A DNA stretch of 64,000 bases from Halorientalis pallida (GCF_004118325.1 NZ_RDFA01000004.1:396767-460766); one strand, 5' to 3'. Positions 43,689 to 54,085 are shown, counted from the first letter of the stretch. Translations and numbers: made by a program. Notes: a model not told the origin generated them from the sequence alone.

Positions 43689-46282
43689 TGGGCCGGGAAC
43701 TCCCCTCGCTGGCGGCTTACCCCGCGCGCCCTGGGCAGTCACTCGCCCAGCATCTTGCTGGCGTCGTTAAGAATGCCCAGCGACTCGCGCCTGAGGGCGC
43801 TACGCCCGCGTATGGCGACGACTGGGAGACCCTGCTTTCCGCGATCGCTTGGACTCACGATGCCGGGAAGCTCACCGAATGGTTTGAGACATACCTCGAA
43901 ACAAAGAGTCGGGCCCACGCACCCCGCGTCAAGCATATCCATCATGGGTTCGTGGGTGCGCTACTGACAGCCCATACCCTGTATAGCCTCGATATGTCTG
44001 GGCCCGCGATTACTGCTGGTTTCATTGCGGTTGCCAAACACCACGGCGTCATCCCTACGCTGGAGTCTGTGCTTCAAAAGTACCTGACTCCAAAGCCTGC
44101 AGACGAATCGAAATACGAGGTCGCACGTGACCAGTTGCAACATATCGGCGCGCGGGCCCCGAACGCTATCGACGATCTCCTCCAGCAGGCGAGTGAGGAC
44201 CATCTTCAGTGGGTGGATGTCTACGTCGACACGCCACAAACCTACCGACGACTGCTCATTGCGCCACAGCAGTTCGACGAACACTTCTATAAAAGCGTGT
44301 TGCGGGCCTGGTCGACGCTCGTGTGTGCGGACAAACTTGACGCCGCAACACCCACTAGGCCCGGCGATGCCCCGCGGCGGCCGTCGCTGGATGATTTCCG
44401 CGCGAATATCGACGGCCTCCCGGACGGCGAAACGCCCACCGAACAGCAGATGGACAAGCTGCGGTCGCAGGCCCACGACCGAGCCTGGCAACAATTACTC
44501 GATCACCACGAGCAGGGCGACCGGCTATTCAATATCGCCCTCCCGACAGGTTTTGGCTAAACCCTGACTGGCCTTCGGGCAGGCCTCGAACTCGCCGGGC
44601 AGCGCGATAGCCGCGTCATATACGCCCTACCCTATACCTCGATTATCGACCAGTTTGACGACGTCTGCCAGGAGTACCTCGGTGTGGCTGCTGGCGATCC
44701 CGAGTATACAATACATAACCACCTGGCCGATACGTGGACAGATCTGTCGGCCATGACCGACGCAGAGCACCCCAACCATGGGAGTGCGTCGGTGTACGCC
44801 GAGACATGGCAGGCCGGTGTCGTGCTGACGACGTTCACACAGCTGTTCGAGAGCGTGGCCGGGCCAGGGAATACACAGTCAATGAAACTCCCGGCACTAG
44901 ACGAGAGTATCATCGTCGTCGACGAGTCACAGGCCGTCCCACACGATTGGTGGAATCTTGTGAGCCGGCTCACTGAGTATCTGATGCGTGAGTATGATGC
45001 CACCGTCATTCAGATGACGGCGACCCAGCCGCGCTTCCTCGAACGCGAGCAGGATCTTCCATCCCCGATCTCACTGACCGAGACGTACGAGGACTGCATA
45101 GCCTTGCCCAACTCGAATCCACGTGTCGAATTCCAGATCCACGACAGCCTCAGCGAACATCTCCCAGCAGGCGGCGGTGAGCCGCTCCCGATTGAGCAGG
45201 CTGCCACCGAACTCCAGGCCGCGACACCGCGCGGGTCGACATCGCTTGCGGTTGTGAATACGATCGAGAGTGCTGCATCACTCACTGAAGAGCTGACAGC
45301 GGCGCAGACCCCTGGTGAACCAATCCAACTTGCCAGCGAACTGTATCAGTTCCAGCAACGAACCAGTGCCCGTGATGGCGACGATCTCGACACACAGGCT
45401 GCCCGCTATCTGCAGTACCTCGACGACCACGCGACAGCGGATGGAGACACACTCTTCGCGACGCTTACGACACGGATTCGCTTCCGTGACCGGGAACTGC
45501 TGCTGGCAGCACTCAAACAGGTACTCGATCAGGACCAGTCAACACCGTTCGACGACTCTGCGACAATGGCTGTCTCGACACAGTTGATCGAAGCCGGCGT
45601 TAATATGAGTTTCGACTGACTGTTCCGTGACTTTGCGCCACTGCCATCGCTAGTGCAGGCGGCCGGCCGGTGTAACCGGGAATTCAACGGCACAACCGGG
45701 ACTGTCACGGCCTGGCGGCTAGCTTCCCCTGATTCGACTGCCCAACCGCCGTCAGAACTTATCAATGGCCGGCAGTCACTCCTCCGGCCGACGCGGAACG
45801 CCCTTCGGTCGCTTCGAGGGGCAGGGATTGCAGATTCGGGCTCATTCCGGCTGGCAGAATCGGCCGTCATTTCAGACGGAGTCAAGCAGTACTACGACTT
45901 GTTGCATCACCAGCGGCAAACGGCGACGCGCGATGATGAGACGGTCTCTTGGTTCGACGCTGGCGATGGCGACCGGCTCAGACAGGCCTCGTTGATCAAC
46001 CAAGACTACGCGACGCGTGATCTGCTCGTTCCCGTTACCGGTGCCGAGGTCGGCCACTATGACCGGTACGAAGAGCTCTGCGCCGAGGGGCAGTGGGATG
46101 CGGCCGAGGAGGTGTTCGATGATCTGAAATCGGCACTCGTGACGGTGCCAGTAGCCGACGAGGGGACTAGTGCTGAGAAAGATGCAATCGTGGCGGTCGA
46201 TGTGTCGACATCGCTTGGTACGTACCAGATCGAGACAGGCCGGGGTGTAATCAAGGACGATGTTAGCTTTGACTTGGAGTAG
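43688..46282 (+). pseudogene. cas3: cas3 helicase-nuclease gene with two in-frame stops
   Basis: The frame of 865 codons encodes an N-terminal HD nuclease (AWTHDAGKLTEWF, His57-Asp58, and KHIHHGFVGALL) and then the helicase. The Walker A motif reads LPTGFG, then TAA, then TLTG: the lysine codon (AAA) at 44558-44560, codon 291, is now TAA. The frame continues with Walker B IIVVDESQAVP and motif MTATQPRFL to a second stop, TGA at 45617-45619 (codon 644, after GVNMSFD), and then LFRDFAPLPSLVQAAGRCNR, the conserved motif VI region, to 46282. No frameshift separates the parts. The N-terminal HD half alone could still be made. Confidence 0.92.
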
Positions 46283-46427
46283 TAGTCCCAAGACAGGCTC
46301 CGAGATCTGATAGCCAAGTTTGGATTTTCCATCGACCCCCCTGGGGTTCGGGGGCTATTGAGGGTCGACAGAAATTGGCAGGTGGGACCGGCACATAGAC
46401 ACCCATGAGACCGGCCAATCGGCCATG
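46283..46427 (+). promoter_or_regulatory. CRISPR leader B
   Basis: This 145-base stretch between cas3 and array B shares the block GGGGGCTATTGAGGGTCGAC (about 46350) with the leader of array C (GGGGCTATTGACGGTCGAC, about 62309). It is the leader side, since the repeats are regular here and degenerate at the far end. Confidence 0.6.
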
Positions 46428-46783
46428 GTTACAGACGGACCCTTGGGCGGTTGAATCTGCCAGTGGTGTGGGGACAGTCTGGACGACGAGGAGTTACAGA
46501 CGGACCCTTGGGCGGTTGAATCGCTGTCGAACCGGAGGTGGTCGACGATGTGTAGAGGTTACAGACGGACCCTTGGGCGGTTGAATCGTGCCTCAATGGT
46601 GTCGGTCGTGATGTCGCGCCCCGGTTACAGACGGACCCTTGGGCGGTTGAAGCGTGCCGGTGATCGCTGACACGATCTCGAACGCACAGTTACAGAAGGA
46701 CCCATGGACGGTTGAAGCACGGAGCGATACACGGGGGCACAACGATGAGTTGGGTTACAGACGGACCCGTGAGTTATTAACTG
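46428..46783 (+). CRISPR. CRISPR array B, six repeats
   Basis: Four intact or nearly intact 30-base repeats (GTTACAGACGGACCCTTGGG plus CGGTTGAATC, with the last two bases AGC-type in the fourth) begin at 46428, 46493, 46558 and 46624. Two degenerate copies follow at 46689 and 46754. The five spacers are 35-36 bases long. Decay is at the leader-distal end, as is normal for old repeats. This repeat differs from arrays A and C in having ACAGACGG in place of TCAGATGG. Confidence 0.95.
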
Positions 46784-47384
46784 ACTCACCGGCGATATTT
46801 ATGTGTTACTGAGAAGATCGGTACACTCAGCCGCCAATACATCACCCTCCTGAGTGCCCGCCCACAGCGCCCACACACAGACGATCCCCACGCCCGCCCA
46901 TGCGCCCCAGCGCCCGTCGGTAGCCCCGGGCACACGTCCACAGTGCACCTCACAAGCGGCCACGCGATCGGGCCCGCGCCAGTGCCCGTGACCGCACACA
47001 CGCCGCCCAGCTACGGCCATACCCGAGCGCACACCGCCCGGCGTTTACGAGCGAGCGCCCTTCCCCCAAAGAACAGGCAGAGGCCCATCTCGAACAAGCT
47101 ATCAGCGCGGTCGATTCCGACACGAGGAACTTCCACATCGGGAGTGCGCTGCAGTTTGAGGAGTGCATCGAGGCGATTGAACAGGCTGACCACGCCCACG
47201 CTGACTGAGGTTGCGTGACTGGGCCAGCACTGTGATAGCTTCGCCAGTCGGAGACACAGCTCAGCGGCCTGTGGTGCTGGCGGCCGGTTCGTATGCTCCA
47301 CGCGATGGTCCGGTCCCGGACTCGCCGATCACCCCACCAGTCCATCCGATCCGCGGCTCGGTATTACTCGCAGAGTGTGTACGT
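46784..47384. other. Array-distal conserved stretch
   Basis: The part from about 46855 to 47030 is similar to the stretch that follows array C (63400-63580), with shared blocks such as GTGCCCGCCCACAGCGCCCAC and GCGGCCACGC. No intact gene is seen apart from the small remnant at 47047-47208. Confidence 0.5.
47047..47208 (+). pseudogene. Remnant of a small haloarchaeal gene
   Basis: The frame reads TSERPSPKEQAEAHLEQAIS, then NFHIGSALQFEECIEAIEQA, and ends at a TGA at 47206-47208. It looks like a small helical protein of about 55 residues whose start codon has been lost: an ACG stands where the second codon of ATG ACG would be, preceded by TTT. Confidence 0.4.
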
Positions 47385-47747
47385 CTAGTTGGCCGACGTA
47401 CTGTCTGTGGCCTGATCGATAATCTTAAAAATTGGGAAGTCTTCGCGGTAATCAAAGGAGGCAAAGACAGCCTGGTGGCTCTCAGAGGAGAACAGCAGCA
47501 CGATGATGTCATCAAAGAATAACGATTGTGCGGTGTATTGTGCTTGGTCGACAATCTGTCGAAACTGGCTGCCTGAAATCTGATTCGCCATGATGAGTCG
47601 GTATGCTTCCTCAAGATCGGCCTCCGAGTAGTGATCGGCCACGTCATCACGCACGTGTCTGATTGTAAATTCAATCTGTCCTAAGTCAGCTACAATACGG
47701 GGGTTGACACCCTCAACATCAAGAATAGATTTGGCGACCGGTGACAT
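47385..47747 (-). CDS. Conserved haloarchaeal protein, unknown
   Basis: This 120-residue acidic soluble protein starts MSPVAKSILDVEGVNPRIVA and continues VADHYSEADLEEAYRLIMAN, then FFDDIIVLLFSSESHQAVFA. It has a mixed alpha/beta pattern with no membrane segment. It appears intact although it lies between CRISPR remnants and a broken HD gene. The divergent region upstream holds the inverted repeat at 47831. A regulatory or mobile-element accessory role is possible, but nothing in the sequence proves it. Confidence 0.6.
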   Translation of the reverse strand: MSPVAKSILDVEGVNPRIVADLGQIEFTIRHVRDDVADHYSEADLEEAYRLIMANQISGSQFRQIVDQAQYTAQSLFFDDIIVLLFSSESHQAVFASFDYREDFPIFKIIDQATDSTSAN

Positions 47748-47830
47748 ACAGTAGCAAATGTGATGTGATGTTAAAAACTGTGTGAAACTAAATTGCTGTT
47801 TAGTGAATGGTGACTCGACAGCACTACGGC

Positions 47831-47872
47831 TTAACCAACACACGAAACTAAACTCCACCACCCGTTGGTTAA
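47831..47872. repeat. Inverted repeat in divergent promoter region
   Basis: TTAACCAAC at 47831-47839 faces GTTGGTTAA at 47864-47872. It is the same palindrome as beside leaders A and C, here between the gene at 47385-47747 and the broken HD gene. Confidence 0.55.
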
Positions 47873-47962
47873 GCCAACACACGACCCGAACGCGAGCCAC
47901 CAGCCCCGACCAACCACAGCAGACTTCATACTCACTACCCGGCCAGCGGCGGCCGGCCAGCA

Positions 47963-48278
47963 GTGCTGCCCGCCGCTCGTGTCGCGCTGGCCCGTGAGCG
48001 AGCGCACCCGTACTACAAAGACCCCATGCCCGCACACAATACCTTCCATGCTAACCGCGTCTGGGACGTGGCCTGCCAGTTGGCAACCCAGCACCCAGCC
48101 ATTGTCGAACCAGACACGCATAGCCGCGGCCGCGTGGCGCCGCGAGATCGGTCGCCCACGCGAATGCGTCGACGAGATCGACGACCATGGCGACTGGGCT
48201 GCCAGCGAAGCCACGCACCTGCTCGACGCCGCGGGCGCCCCGGCCGGGCAGGGCACTGCAATCAAGGGCGATCAATAA
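47963..48278 (+). pseudogene. HD-domain hydrolase gene with a frameshift
   Basis: The first frame (ERAHPYYKDPMPAHNTFHAN, then DVACQLATQHPAIV) is the start of an HD-type hydrolase with the family's H..HxxRV pattern. After a one-base insertion near 48122 the neighbouring frame continues with AAAWRREIGRPRECVDEIDD, then HGDWAASEATHLLDAAGAPA, to a TAA at 48276-48278. The family's HD pair is replaced by RE in WRREIGRP (intact members have LHDIGRP), so even a repaired copy might be inactive. A second copy follows array C at 63542-64000. Confidence 0.65.
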
Positions 48279-48302
48279 ATCACGCTATATTGTCTATTCA
48301 TT

Positions 48303-50588
48303 TCACTGGTCAATCACCTGGCTTTGGGCCGAATCTGCAGACCGAAGCTCTGCAATCGCATCAGCGAGACGACCAAAGACAATTAGCGTCGGTGGCAAAG
48401 TTGCGATGGCCGCTACAAGCGTCAGGAAGATGACTCCAACAGTAAGAAAGCCAAAGTCTGCGAGCATTGGGAAGGGTGACAGCGTTAGCGCCGAGAACCC
48501 GAAGATCGTCGTCAGACCAGAGACGCTAATGGCCTTGCCAACGCGTGCGCCAGCCGTCTCAACGGCATCAAGACGTGAGATACCAGCCTGTTTGACCTCC
48601 TCAAAGTATCGCTCCATGACGATAATCGTATACTCTGCGCCAATGCCAACAGTCATCGCACCGAGCGATGCGCCTAATGGCGACACTGGAATCGAGAGGG
48701 CGGCCATATAGAGATTCTGCCACCCGATTACGAACAGCATCGGAACCAATGGTGCAGCTGCCCGGAGCAGATTCCGGTAATAGAGCAATAGAGCTACAAA
48801 AACAAGTACAACCCCGAGACCGGTGGTGAAGTTCCGCTGTTCGATCTGGGAGATGATTGCTGGAGTTGCGGCCGCTGCTTGGCCAGTGAGCTCAGCCTCA
48901 ACGCCAGCCGGTGGTTGACTCAGAGTGGTTGATTTTTCGACATTATCGAGGAGGTCCAGTTGCTCTTGGGTGTTCATATTCTGAGCCCCAATAACCGTGA
49001 TATGGGCATACCCGTCGTTGTAGAAGCGCTGTTTTTCTCCTGCTGGGATCCGATCGAGGGTTTGGTCAACGCCAGCTTCGGTTTTGGGGAGTGTTCCATG
49101 GTTATACTCTTTGATCGTCGTTGCTGGCGTCTCCATTCCGGTGATCAGGGGTTTTCCGACAGCCACAGCGCGATAGCGCTCCATCCAGCGTAATGTCTCT
49201 GGGTCTTGGAGTTGATCACCGCTCACCAGGACACTGTACTGTACGCTGCTGCCACCGCCGGTTTCTGACCGGAACTGCTGCAGATCAGTCAGCGCAGGGA
49301 GATCCTGTGGAATGAAATCCTCCGTATCAGCAACGGTGTCCAGATCAGACCCTGCATAGAAGCCACCCGTTGTGAGGACGAGTGCAATCCCAAGGACAGC
49401 GAAGGGATGCGACGCCATAACTCGGGAAATCCGGCCAAGGATTGGCCCCATCGTGCCAATATCAGCGGACGCGGTTGACTCAGCGTCGTGGGTTTGCTGG
49501 TCGTTGGTACCTGGCGATGGTGGTGTGTCTGATACCGCCTCATCCGGCGTCCGCCACCGTGTATACAGCGTTAGCAGTGGCAGCAAGATCAGTATCGCAG
49601 CGACGAATGTGAGGAGGACGCCGAAGATCGAGGTTTGGGCGAACCAGACAAATGCCGGCGTCCCGAGCGTTGAGAACCACGTGGCCCCAAACCCGAGGGC
49701 AGCTGCAATGACAGCGATCAAGACCGGTGGGCCAATACCGCCCAGTGCCTTTGGCAGTGCCTCTTTTGTCGGAGCGCCGTTGAGTTCTTCTTCATACCGT
49801 TCATGGAACTGCACAGAGTAGTCGATGCCCAATCCGATAAGAATCGGGAAGACAGCGCTCGTCAGCGTCGAGTTTGGGACGCCGGTATATCCCATTGCGC
49901 CGAACGTCCAGATGACCCCCGTAAACACAGCGACGATCGGGAGGAGCCGCAGTCGGACCCCGCGGAATAAGAAGAACAGAGCAATAATCATCAACCCAAC
50001 TGCCAACCCCAGTAGCTGTTGCGTACTCTGCTGAATCAGTGCGGAGAGTTGGGCTGAGAAGGCTGGTTGGCCTGTGATCGTGACTTCGACGTCACTCGGG
50101 AACTGCGCCCAGTCACGTGCCTCCGTTGCCCGCGTATAGACTGGTCGGGTTTCCTGCTGGCTCAGGTCAGTGCTGAGCACGGTAGTCACGATCGTCGAAT
50201 CCGATGTTCCAACGACCGCCCTGATTTTGCCTTGTGAATCCGGAATGCGTCCATACTCACGCCGGACGCGATCAGCAGGACTGATCACCTGTTCGACGTT
50301 CTCAGTCTGTGAGAGCCGGCTATCATACCGATCGATTGCCCGCATCGTTGCGGGCTCAGACACGTCACCCCGGACCAGCGTCGCCATACTTCCCTGGTCG
50401 AACGTCTTTTTATAAGTGTCTAGTGTCGGATTACTACCGACAAATGCTTCATTTCCAGTGACGCTTTCGATCTGTGCAGCGCCGGTGATTGCAACGCCAA
50501 CCAAGCCGATTGCGAACAGTAGCGTGAGGATTGGCCGGGCTTGAATAATCTGCCCTAACTGCCGGAAGAGAGCTCGAAGGTCCCACAT
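48303..50588 (-). CDS. RND/MMPL-family exporter, module 2
   Basis: This 761-residue membrane protein has two halves with the RND motifs ILIGLGIDYSVQFHERYEEE and AMTVGIGAEYTIIVMERYFE. It begins with a short cytoplasmic head (MWDLRALFRQLGQIIQARPI) and has an acidic linker near residues 350-375. It is a homolog of the exporter at 24151-26610 but not a close duplicate, and it is the parent type of the fragment at 32262. It follows the COG1361 gene by 12 bases on the same strand, so the two form an operon. The cargo is unknown. Confidence 0.9.
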   Translation of the reverse strand: MWDLRALFRQLGQIIQARPILTLLFAIGLVGVAITGAAQIESVTGNEAFVGSNPTLDTYKKTFDQGSMATLVRGDVSEPATMRAIDRYDSRLSQTENVEQVISPADRVRREYGRIPDSQGKIRAVVGTSDSTIVTTVLSTDLSQQETRPVYTRATEARDWAQFPSDVEVTITGQPAFSAQLSALIQQSTQQLLGLAVGLMIIALFFLFRGVRLRLLPIVAVFTGVIWTFGAMGYTGVPNSTLTSAVFPILIGLGIDYSVQFHERYEEELNGAPTKEALPKALGGIGPPVLIAVIAAALGFGATWFSTLGTPAFVWFAQTSIFGVLLTFVAAILILLPLLTLYTRWRTPDEAVSDTPPSPGTNDQQTHDAESTASADIGTMGPILGRISRVMASHPFAVLGIALVLTTGGFYAGSDLDTVADTEDFIPQDLPALTDLQQFRSETGGGSSVQYSVLVSGDQLQDPETLRWMERYRAVAVGKPLITGMETPATTIKEYNHGTLPKTEAGVDQTLDRIPAGEKQRFYNDGYAHITVIGAQNMNTQEQLDLLDNVEKSTTLSQPPAGVEAELTGQAAAATPAIISQIEQRNFTTGLGVVLVFVALLLYYRNLLRAAAPLVPMLFVIGWQNLYMAALSIPVSPLGASLGAMTVGIGAEYTIIVMERYFEEVKQAGISRLDAVETAGARVGKAISVSGLTTIFGFSALTLSPFPMLADFGFLTVGVIFLTLVAAIATLPPTLIVFGRLADAIAELRSADSAQSQVIDQ

Positions 50589-50600
50589 TGGTGGTGCTTC

Positions 50601-52256
50601 TTACCTCCGTCTGTAGATAAGGAAGCCACCAACGAGCACAATCCCGCCTGCAAGGATACCAGCCGGGAGGAAGGGAATCCCACCAGACGATGATTCTTTG
50701 ACGGGGACACCCACTGACAGCGAGCCACTAAAGCGTGTATCGCCGTCTTGTTCGTCATATCGAACCTCAATCGACGAACTATATGACTTGTTGAGTGAAT
50801 CGCCTGTGGCGCTCACCTGGAATGTTGCAGACACGGTTTCGTTCGGTTCGATTGTTCCAAGGTAGGCGCCATCATCGGACGCTGAGAGTGGGTCGCTCGT
50901 GAAGAGTTTCGCATTCGCATTTTCCACTGGCTCGGAGCCAATATACCGAAGGTCAACAGTGAGTGTGTCGCTCCCACCAGGGGCTACCGACGTATTTACA
51001 CCAACGACTTCGAACCGGTCGCGCTCTGGCCCGACCTGAAGCGATTTTCTGATCGGGGTCGAGGTCGTGAGGACATCTCCATCGGCGTTTTCATACTCGA
51101 CAGTGAAGCTAAACGACTGGGAACCCGGTTCTGCCGCTGCAGGGATGTTGACAGTGAATGAGAGCGGTGCTGCCTGCCCGGGGCCGAGATCACCGACTGC
51201 TGCCTCACCATTTGTGATACTGATCCCTTGTTTTTGATTCATCTGGACAACGGCGTTACGGATCGTTCCACTGCCCGCGTTGGCTATTTCGCCCTGAATC
51301 GTTGCTTCTGGTTCGTCAACGCGGAAATCCATCGTTGACAGGCTCTGCAGTGTGAATTCGCGTTCCGATTTGATCGTTAATCCCGTCTGTAGCCGATCCG
51401 ACGTTTCAGGTATTCCGTTCACGTTCTCGTACTCAGCTGTTACTGCAATTGGGTACGTCCCAGCTGAGACATCAGTGCTGGCACCCACCTGTGTCGAAAT
51501 GCGACGTGTCTCGTTTGGCGCAAGCGATGAGAGATACGCTGAGGTCGTCTGTGAGGGGCTCGACCCTTTCCCAAAGTACACGCCCGATGTCTGTGTCGAT
51601 AGTGTTACGCGTGTGTCCGTCGCTTCTCTGGTTCCCGTGTTTTTGATCGACAATGCAAATTCACCATTGTCGCCTGCGTGGACGGCATTGGTGTCGGTTT
51701 CGACGATGCTAAACTGTGGTTTGTCCTCGATTGTGATGGTGATGTATTGTATCTCGTCTTGTTGAGATCTCGTCCGCTCAGTCTCACGATACGGACCATA
51801 CGTGATTGCACGAGTGTGCTCATACGATATCTTGACGGGGATCCGATACGTCCCTGGCTTTGCGTCACCGATCTCAAGTTGGTACTGTAGTGGCACGGTC
51901 CCCCCGCTAGCTAACCTGCTGACAATCTGAGATCCCGTCTTGACTTCAATCGGTGCACTAATCCGGTCCTCTAATACTTCAATCCGCATGTTACGCGCCG
52001 TTTGGACTTCTTGTTCGTAGCCTGGCTCCCCACCATTGCGGATTTCGCCATCGTTGGTGACACTCAGTGAGAGTGTCTGTGATGAACTTGCCTCAAATGT
52101 GGCATCTGGCGAGGAAATGCTGATTTCTGGCTCGCCTGTGACCAGATTCTCTGCGGCTGCCGCCGGAAGTGGTATTGTTGACAGTGCAACAAGTACTGCG
52201 ATCAGGATGGTCGCGTGTCGTGACGAGGTGAGCAATTGTGTCGATGTATGTAGCAT
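50601..52256 (-). CDS. COG1361-type surface protein, module 2
   Basis: This 551-residue protein has a signal peptide (HATILIAVLVALSTIPLPAA), CARDB/NEW3-like repeats (FALSIKNTGTREATDTRVTL and TVDLRYIGSEPVENANAKLF) and a C-terminal anchor GIPFLPAGILAGGIVLVGGF. Its layout matches the protein at 22463-24124, and both start with a segment of the form GEPDISIS. It is the first gene of the minus-strand operon with the exporter. A TATA-like run at 52281-52290 (minus strand ATAAATAAAT) is 25-34 bases before its ATG, which fits a leaderless transcript. Confidence 0.87.
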   Translation of the reverse strand: MLHTSTQLLTSSRHATILIAVLVALSTIPLPAAAAENLVTGEPEISISSPDATFEASSSQTLSLSVTNDGEIRNGGEPGYEQEVQTARNMRIEVLEDRISAPIEVKTGSQIVSRLASGGTVPLQYQLEIGDAKPGTYRIPVKISYEHTRAITYGPYRETERTRSQQDEIQYITITIEDKPQFSIVETDTNAVHAGDNGEFALSIKNTGTREATDTRVTLSTQTSGVYFGKGSSPSQTTSAYLSSLAPNETRRISTQVGASTDVSAGTYPIAVTAEYENVNGIPETSDRLQTGLTIKSEREFTLQSLSTMDFRVDEPEATIQGEIANAGSGTIRNAVVQMNQKQGISITNGEAAVGDLGPGQAAPLSFTVNIPAAAEPGSQSFSFTVEYENADGDVLTTSTPIRKSLQVGPERDRFEVVGVNTSVAPGGSDTLTVDLRYIGSEPVENANAKLFTSDPLSASDDGAYLGTIEPNETVSATFQVSATGDSLNKSYSSSIEVRYDEQDGDTRFSGSLSVGVPVKESSSGGIPFLPAGILAGGIVLVGGFLIYRRR

Positions 52257-52502
52257 CTGGTGTCGATGAATAAGTTACGGATTTATTTATGTCTGTATAC
52301 CAATACAGGTTGGAAAGGTCACTGTAAGGATGCTTGCGCACTCAGCTACCCGAATATGAGTTACTGTGAAACATCTAATTCAAAATGGTGTTCATCACTG
52401 TGACAAGACTAACAAACGTTCAGTCGGTAAAAAGCCTTTATATTCAGTATCGTAGAACTATCGATCGGAATCTTCACAACCGCATTTCCCGAGGATTATA
52501 AT
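52257..52502. promoter_or_regulatory. Divergent promoter region of module 2
   Basis: The 246-base region separates the COG1361/exporter operon from the divergent TetR gene. It holds a minus-strand TATA box at 52281-52290 and a plus-strand box CTTTATATT at about 52437-52445. GACT at 52407 and AGTC at 52422 form the outer arms of a weak 19-base palindrome around AAACGTT, a possible TetR operator. A GAGGAT sequence at 52491-52496 lies six bases before the TetR ATG and looks like a ribosome-binding site. Confidence 0.5.
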
Positions 52503-53129
52503 ATGGTTTCGGACGATCTCTTTGCTGATCCGCCGGAAGACACTCAAGAAGAGATACTACAGGCCGCATTTGAAGTCTTGCAGGAGCAGGGGTATTCTGG
52601 GCTCTCCATCCAGCGTATTGCAAATAAAGTCGGTTTGCAGAAAGCATCCATATACTATCATTACCCTGATAAAGATGATCTTTTATTGTCATTTGTTGAT
52701 CATATACTTGACAGAATGGAGTCCGATCTGATTCGAACAGCAGACGTTTCGCCCAAAAGACAGTTAGAGGACATTTTAGATAGTTTATTATTAGATGACA
52801 GAGCTAGCACATCTGCCGTAGAAATATCGCCACCATCTGATAACTTACTTAAGGTATTCATTCAGATCCGGGCCCAAGCCACGCACAACTCCGACTATCA
52901 GGACCGGATTGCAGCAATCGACGAGCGTCACGAAGAACACTTAGCAGCGATTATTCAGCGTGGGATTGATGCCGGAGAATTCCGAGATGTCAACCCGAAT
53001 CAAGTCGCGACGGCGTTGAGTACGTTCATTCTTGGCTCTTTTTCTCGCCGAGCAACTGGAACTCCAGTCTCTTTAGAACCAGTTCACAAGAGTATGTGCT
53101 CTTATCTTGAAAATTCAGTTTACATATAA
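52503..53129 (+). CDS. TetR-family regulator, module 2
   Basis: This 208-residue protein has the TetR DNA-binding domain at residues about 12-60 (EEILQAAFEVLQEQGYSGLS, then NKVGLQKASIYYHYPDKDDL) and a helical ligand domain. It is divergent from the COG1361/exporter operon, which is the classic position for its repressor. In module 1 the regulator is instead the third gene of the operon. A Shine-Dalgarno-like GAGGAT precedes the ATG, so this transcript has a leader. Confidence 0.9.
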   Translation: MVSDDLFADPPEDTQEEILQAAFEVLQEQGYSGLSIQRIANKVGLQKASIYYHYPDKDDLLLSFVDHILDRMESDLIRTADVSPKRQLEDILDSLLLDDRASTSAVEISPPSDNLLKVFIQIRAQATHNSDYQDRIAAIDERHEEHLAAIIQRGIDAGEFRDVNPNQVATALSTFILGSFSRRATGTPVSLEPVHKSMCSYLENSVYI

Positions 53130-53288
53130 TTATTATGAATATCGCTGTGTGGTTAGCGAGTTTGAAAAATTGATAGATTCCCAGTACGGGTGTGCACCTT
53201 ACTGCAAGAACGCATTTGAAAGAGATATCGGCAGGATATCCTGATGTTTGGGACTGCGATCAGACAGCGACGCCCAGCCACGGGTAGC

Positions 53289-53850
53289 TAAAGTTTCGCC
53301 TACGACACGGTACTGTATGATACACAGACGAGGACACTGTTTGACGACGAGACAGTCTCGTTCACCACGGTTAACGACTGTCTGCAGGCTAAGCAGGCCG
53401 AGTGCCTCGGGGCTTGACCCCGAGACGGTTCACGGTGCGACCTCGCGTTGTTAGACGACGAAGACGACTAACAACACCGGTACCTCAGCCATACGGACTG
53501 AGAACTCACCGAATTAACGCTTTTTTGACGTGATGTCGACTACTGTCTCACCTTGGATTCCGCAAACCGAAACCCGAGAAGCAGGTCGGACAACAAGACA
53601 CCGACGAGGACAGTTCTCGGCGTTGACCTCAGCACCGACAACATCGCTACCACCAGTACGGCATACTTCGCATCAGGGAGGGAGCTTCGACATCAGCACC
53701 GAGTGTTTGAGCGAGTTTGCAGCAATCTCCGACAGACCGGCACGCAGTCAGCGCACCACATTAGCCAGTAGATGAGCGGCCGTGAATCCTGAGACACTCG
53801 GGATGTCCCACATCGCGTAGTCAACGACATTACGTTGGAGCGAGAAACGT
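53289..53850 (+). pseudogene. tnpB: TnpB remnant of an IS200/IS605-type element
   Basis: Pieces of the RNA-guided nuclease/transposase accessory TnpB are seen in shifting frames: AYDTVLYDTQTRTLFDDETV, then VLGVDLSTDNIATTSTAYFA with the first catalytic Asp, then SGRELRHQHRVFERVCSNLR and QQTGTQ-like QTGTQSAHHISQ followed by a stop and MSGRES, stop, DTRDVPHRVVNDITLE. Several stops and frameshifts break it. No tnpA or element ends were found. Confidence 0.72.
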
Positions 53851-54085
53851 TGGACGGCAGTACGTCTGTCGCGGCCTACAGTCGTGGCGGCGGACGGTCG
53901 ACAGTTAACTTGCCCTGAACTCAGGGACCGTGATGCCGAACGGGGGATTTGTCCCGTCCAACCAACCCTCGGCAGATGCTTACTTCACTGACAAGTCCCG
54001 CACCACTGTGCGCGAGGTAGTTGAGCAGTGCCAGTATGTCGTTCACTGGGAGCTGCCGGTACAAACTATTCAAATTGCTAATACT

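Noticed and set aside
43688..46282. Stop-codon recoding or readthrough as an explanation of the interrupted cas3 frame.
   Set aside because: Two different stops occur in the same gene, and one replaces the essential Walker A lysine. Other broken genes here use the third stop. Simple decay explains all of them.
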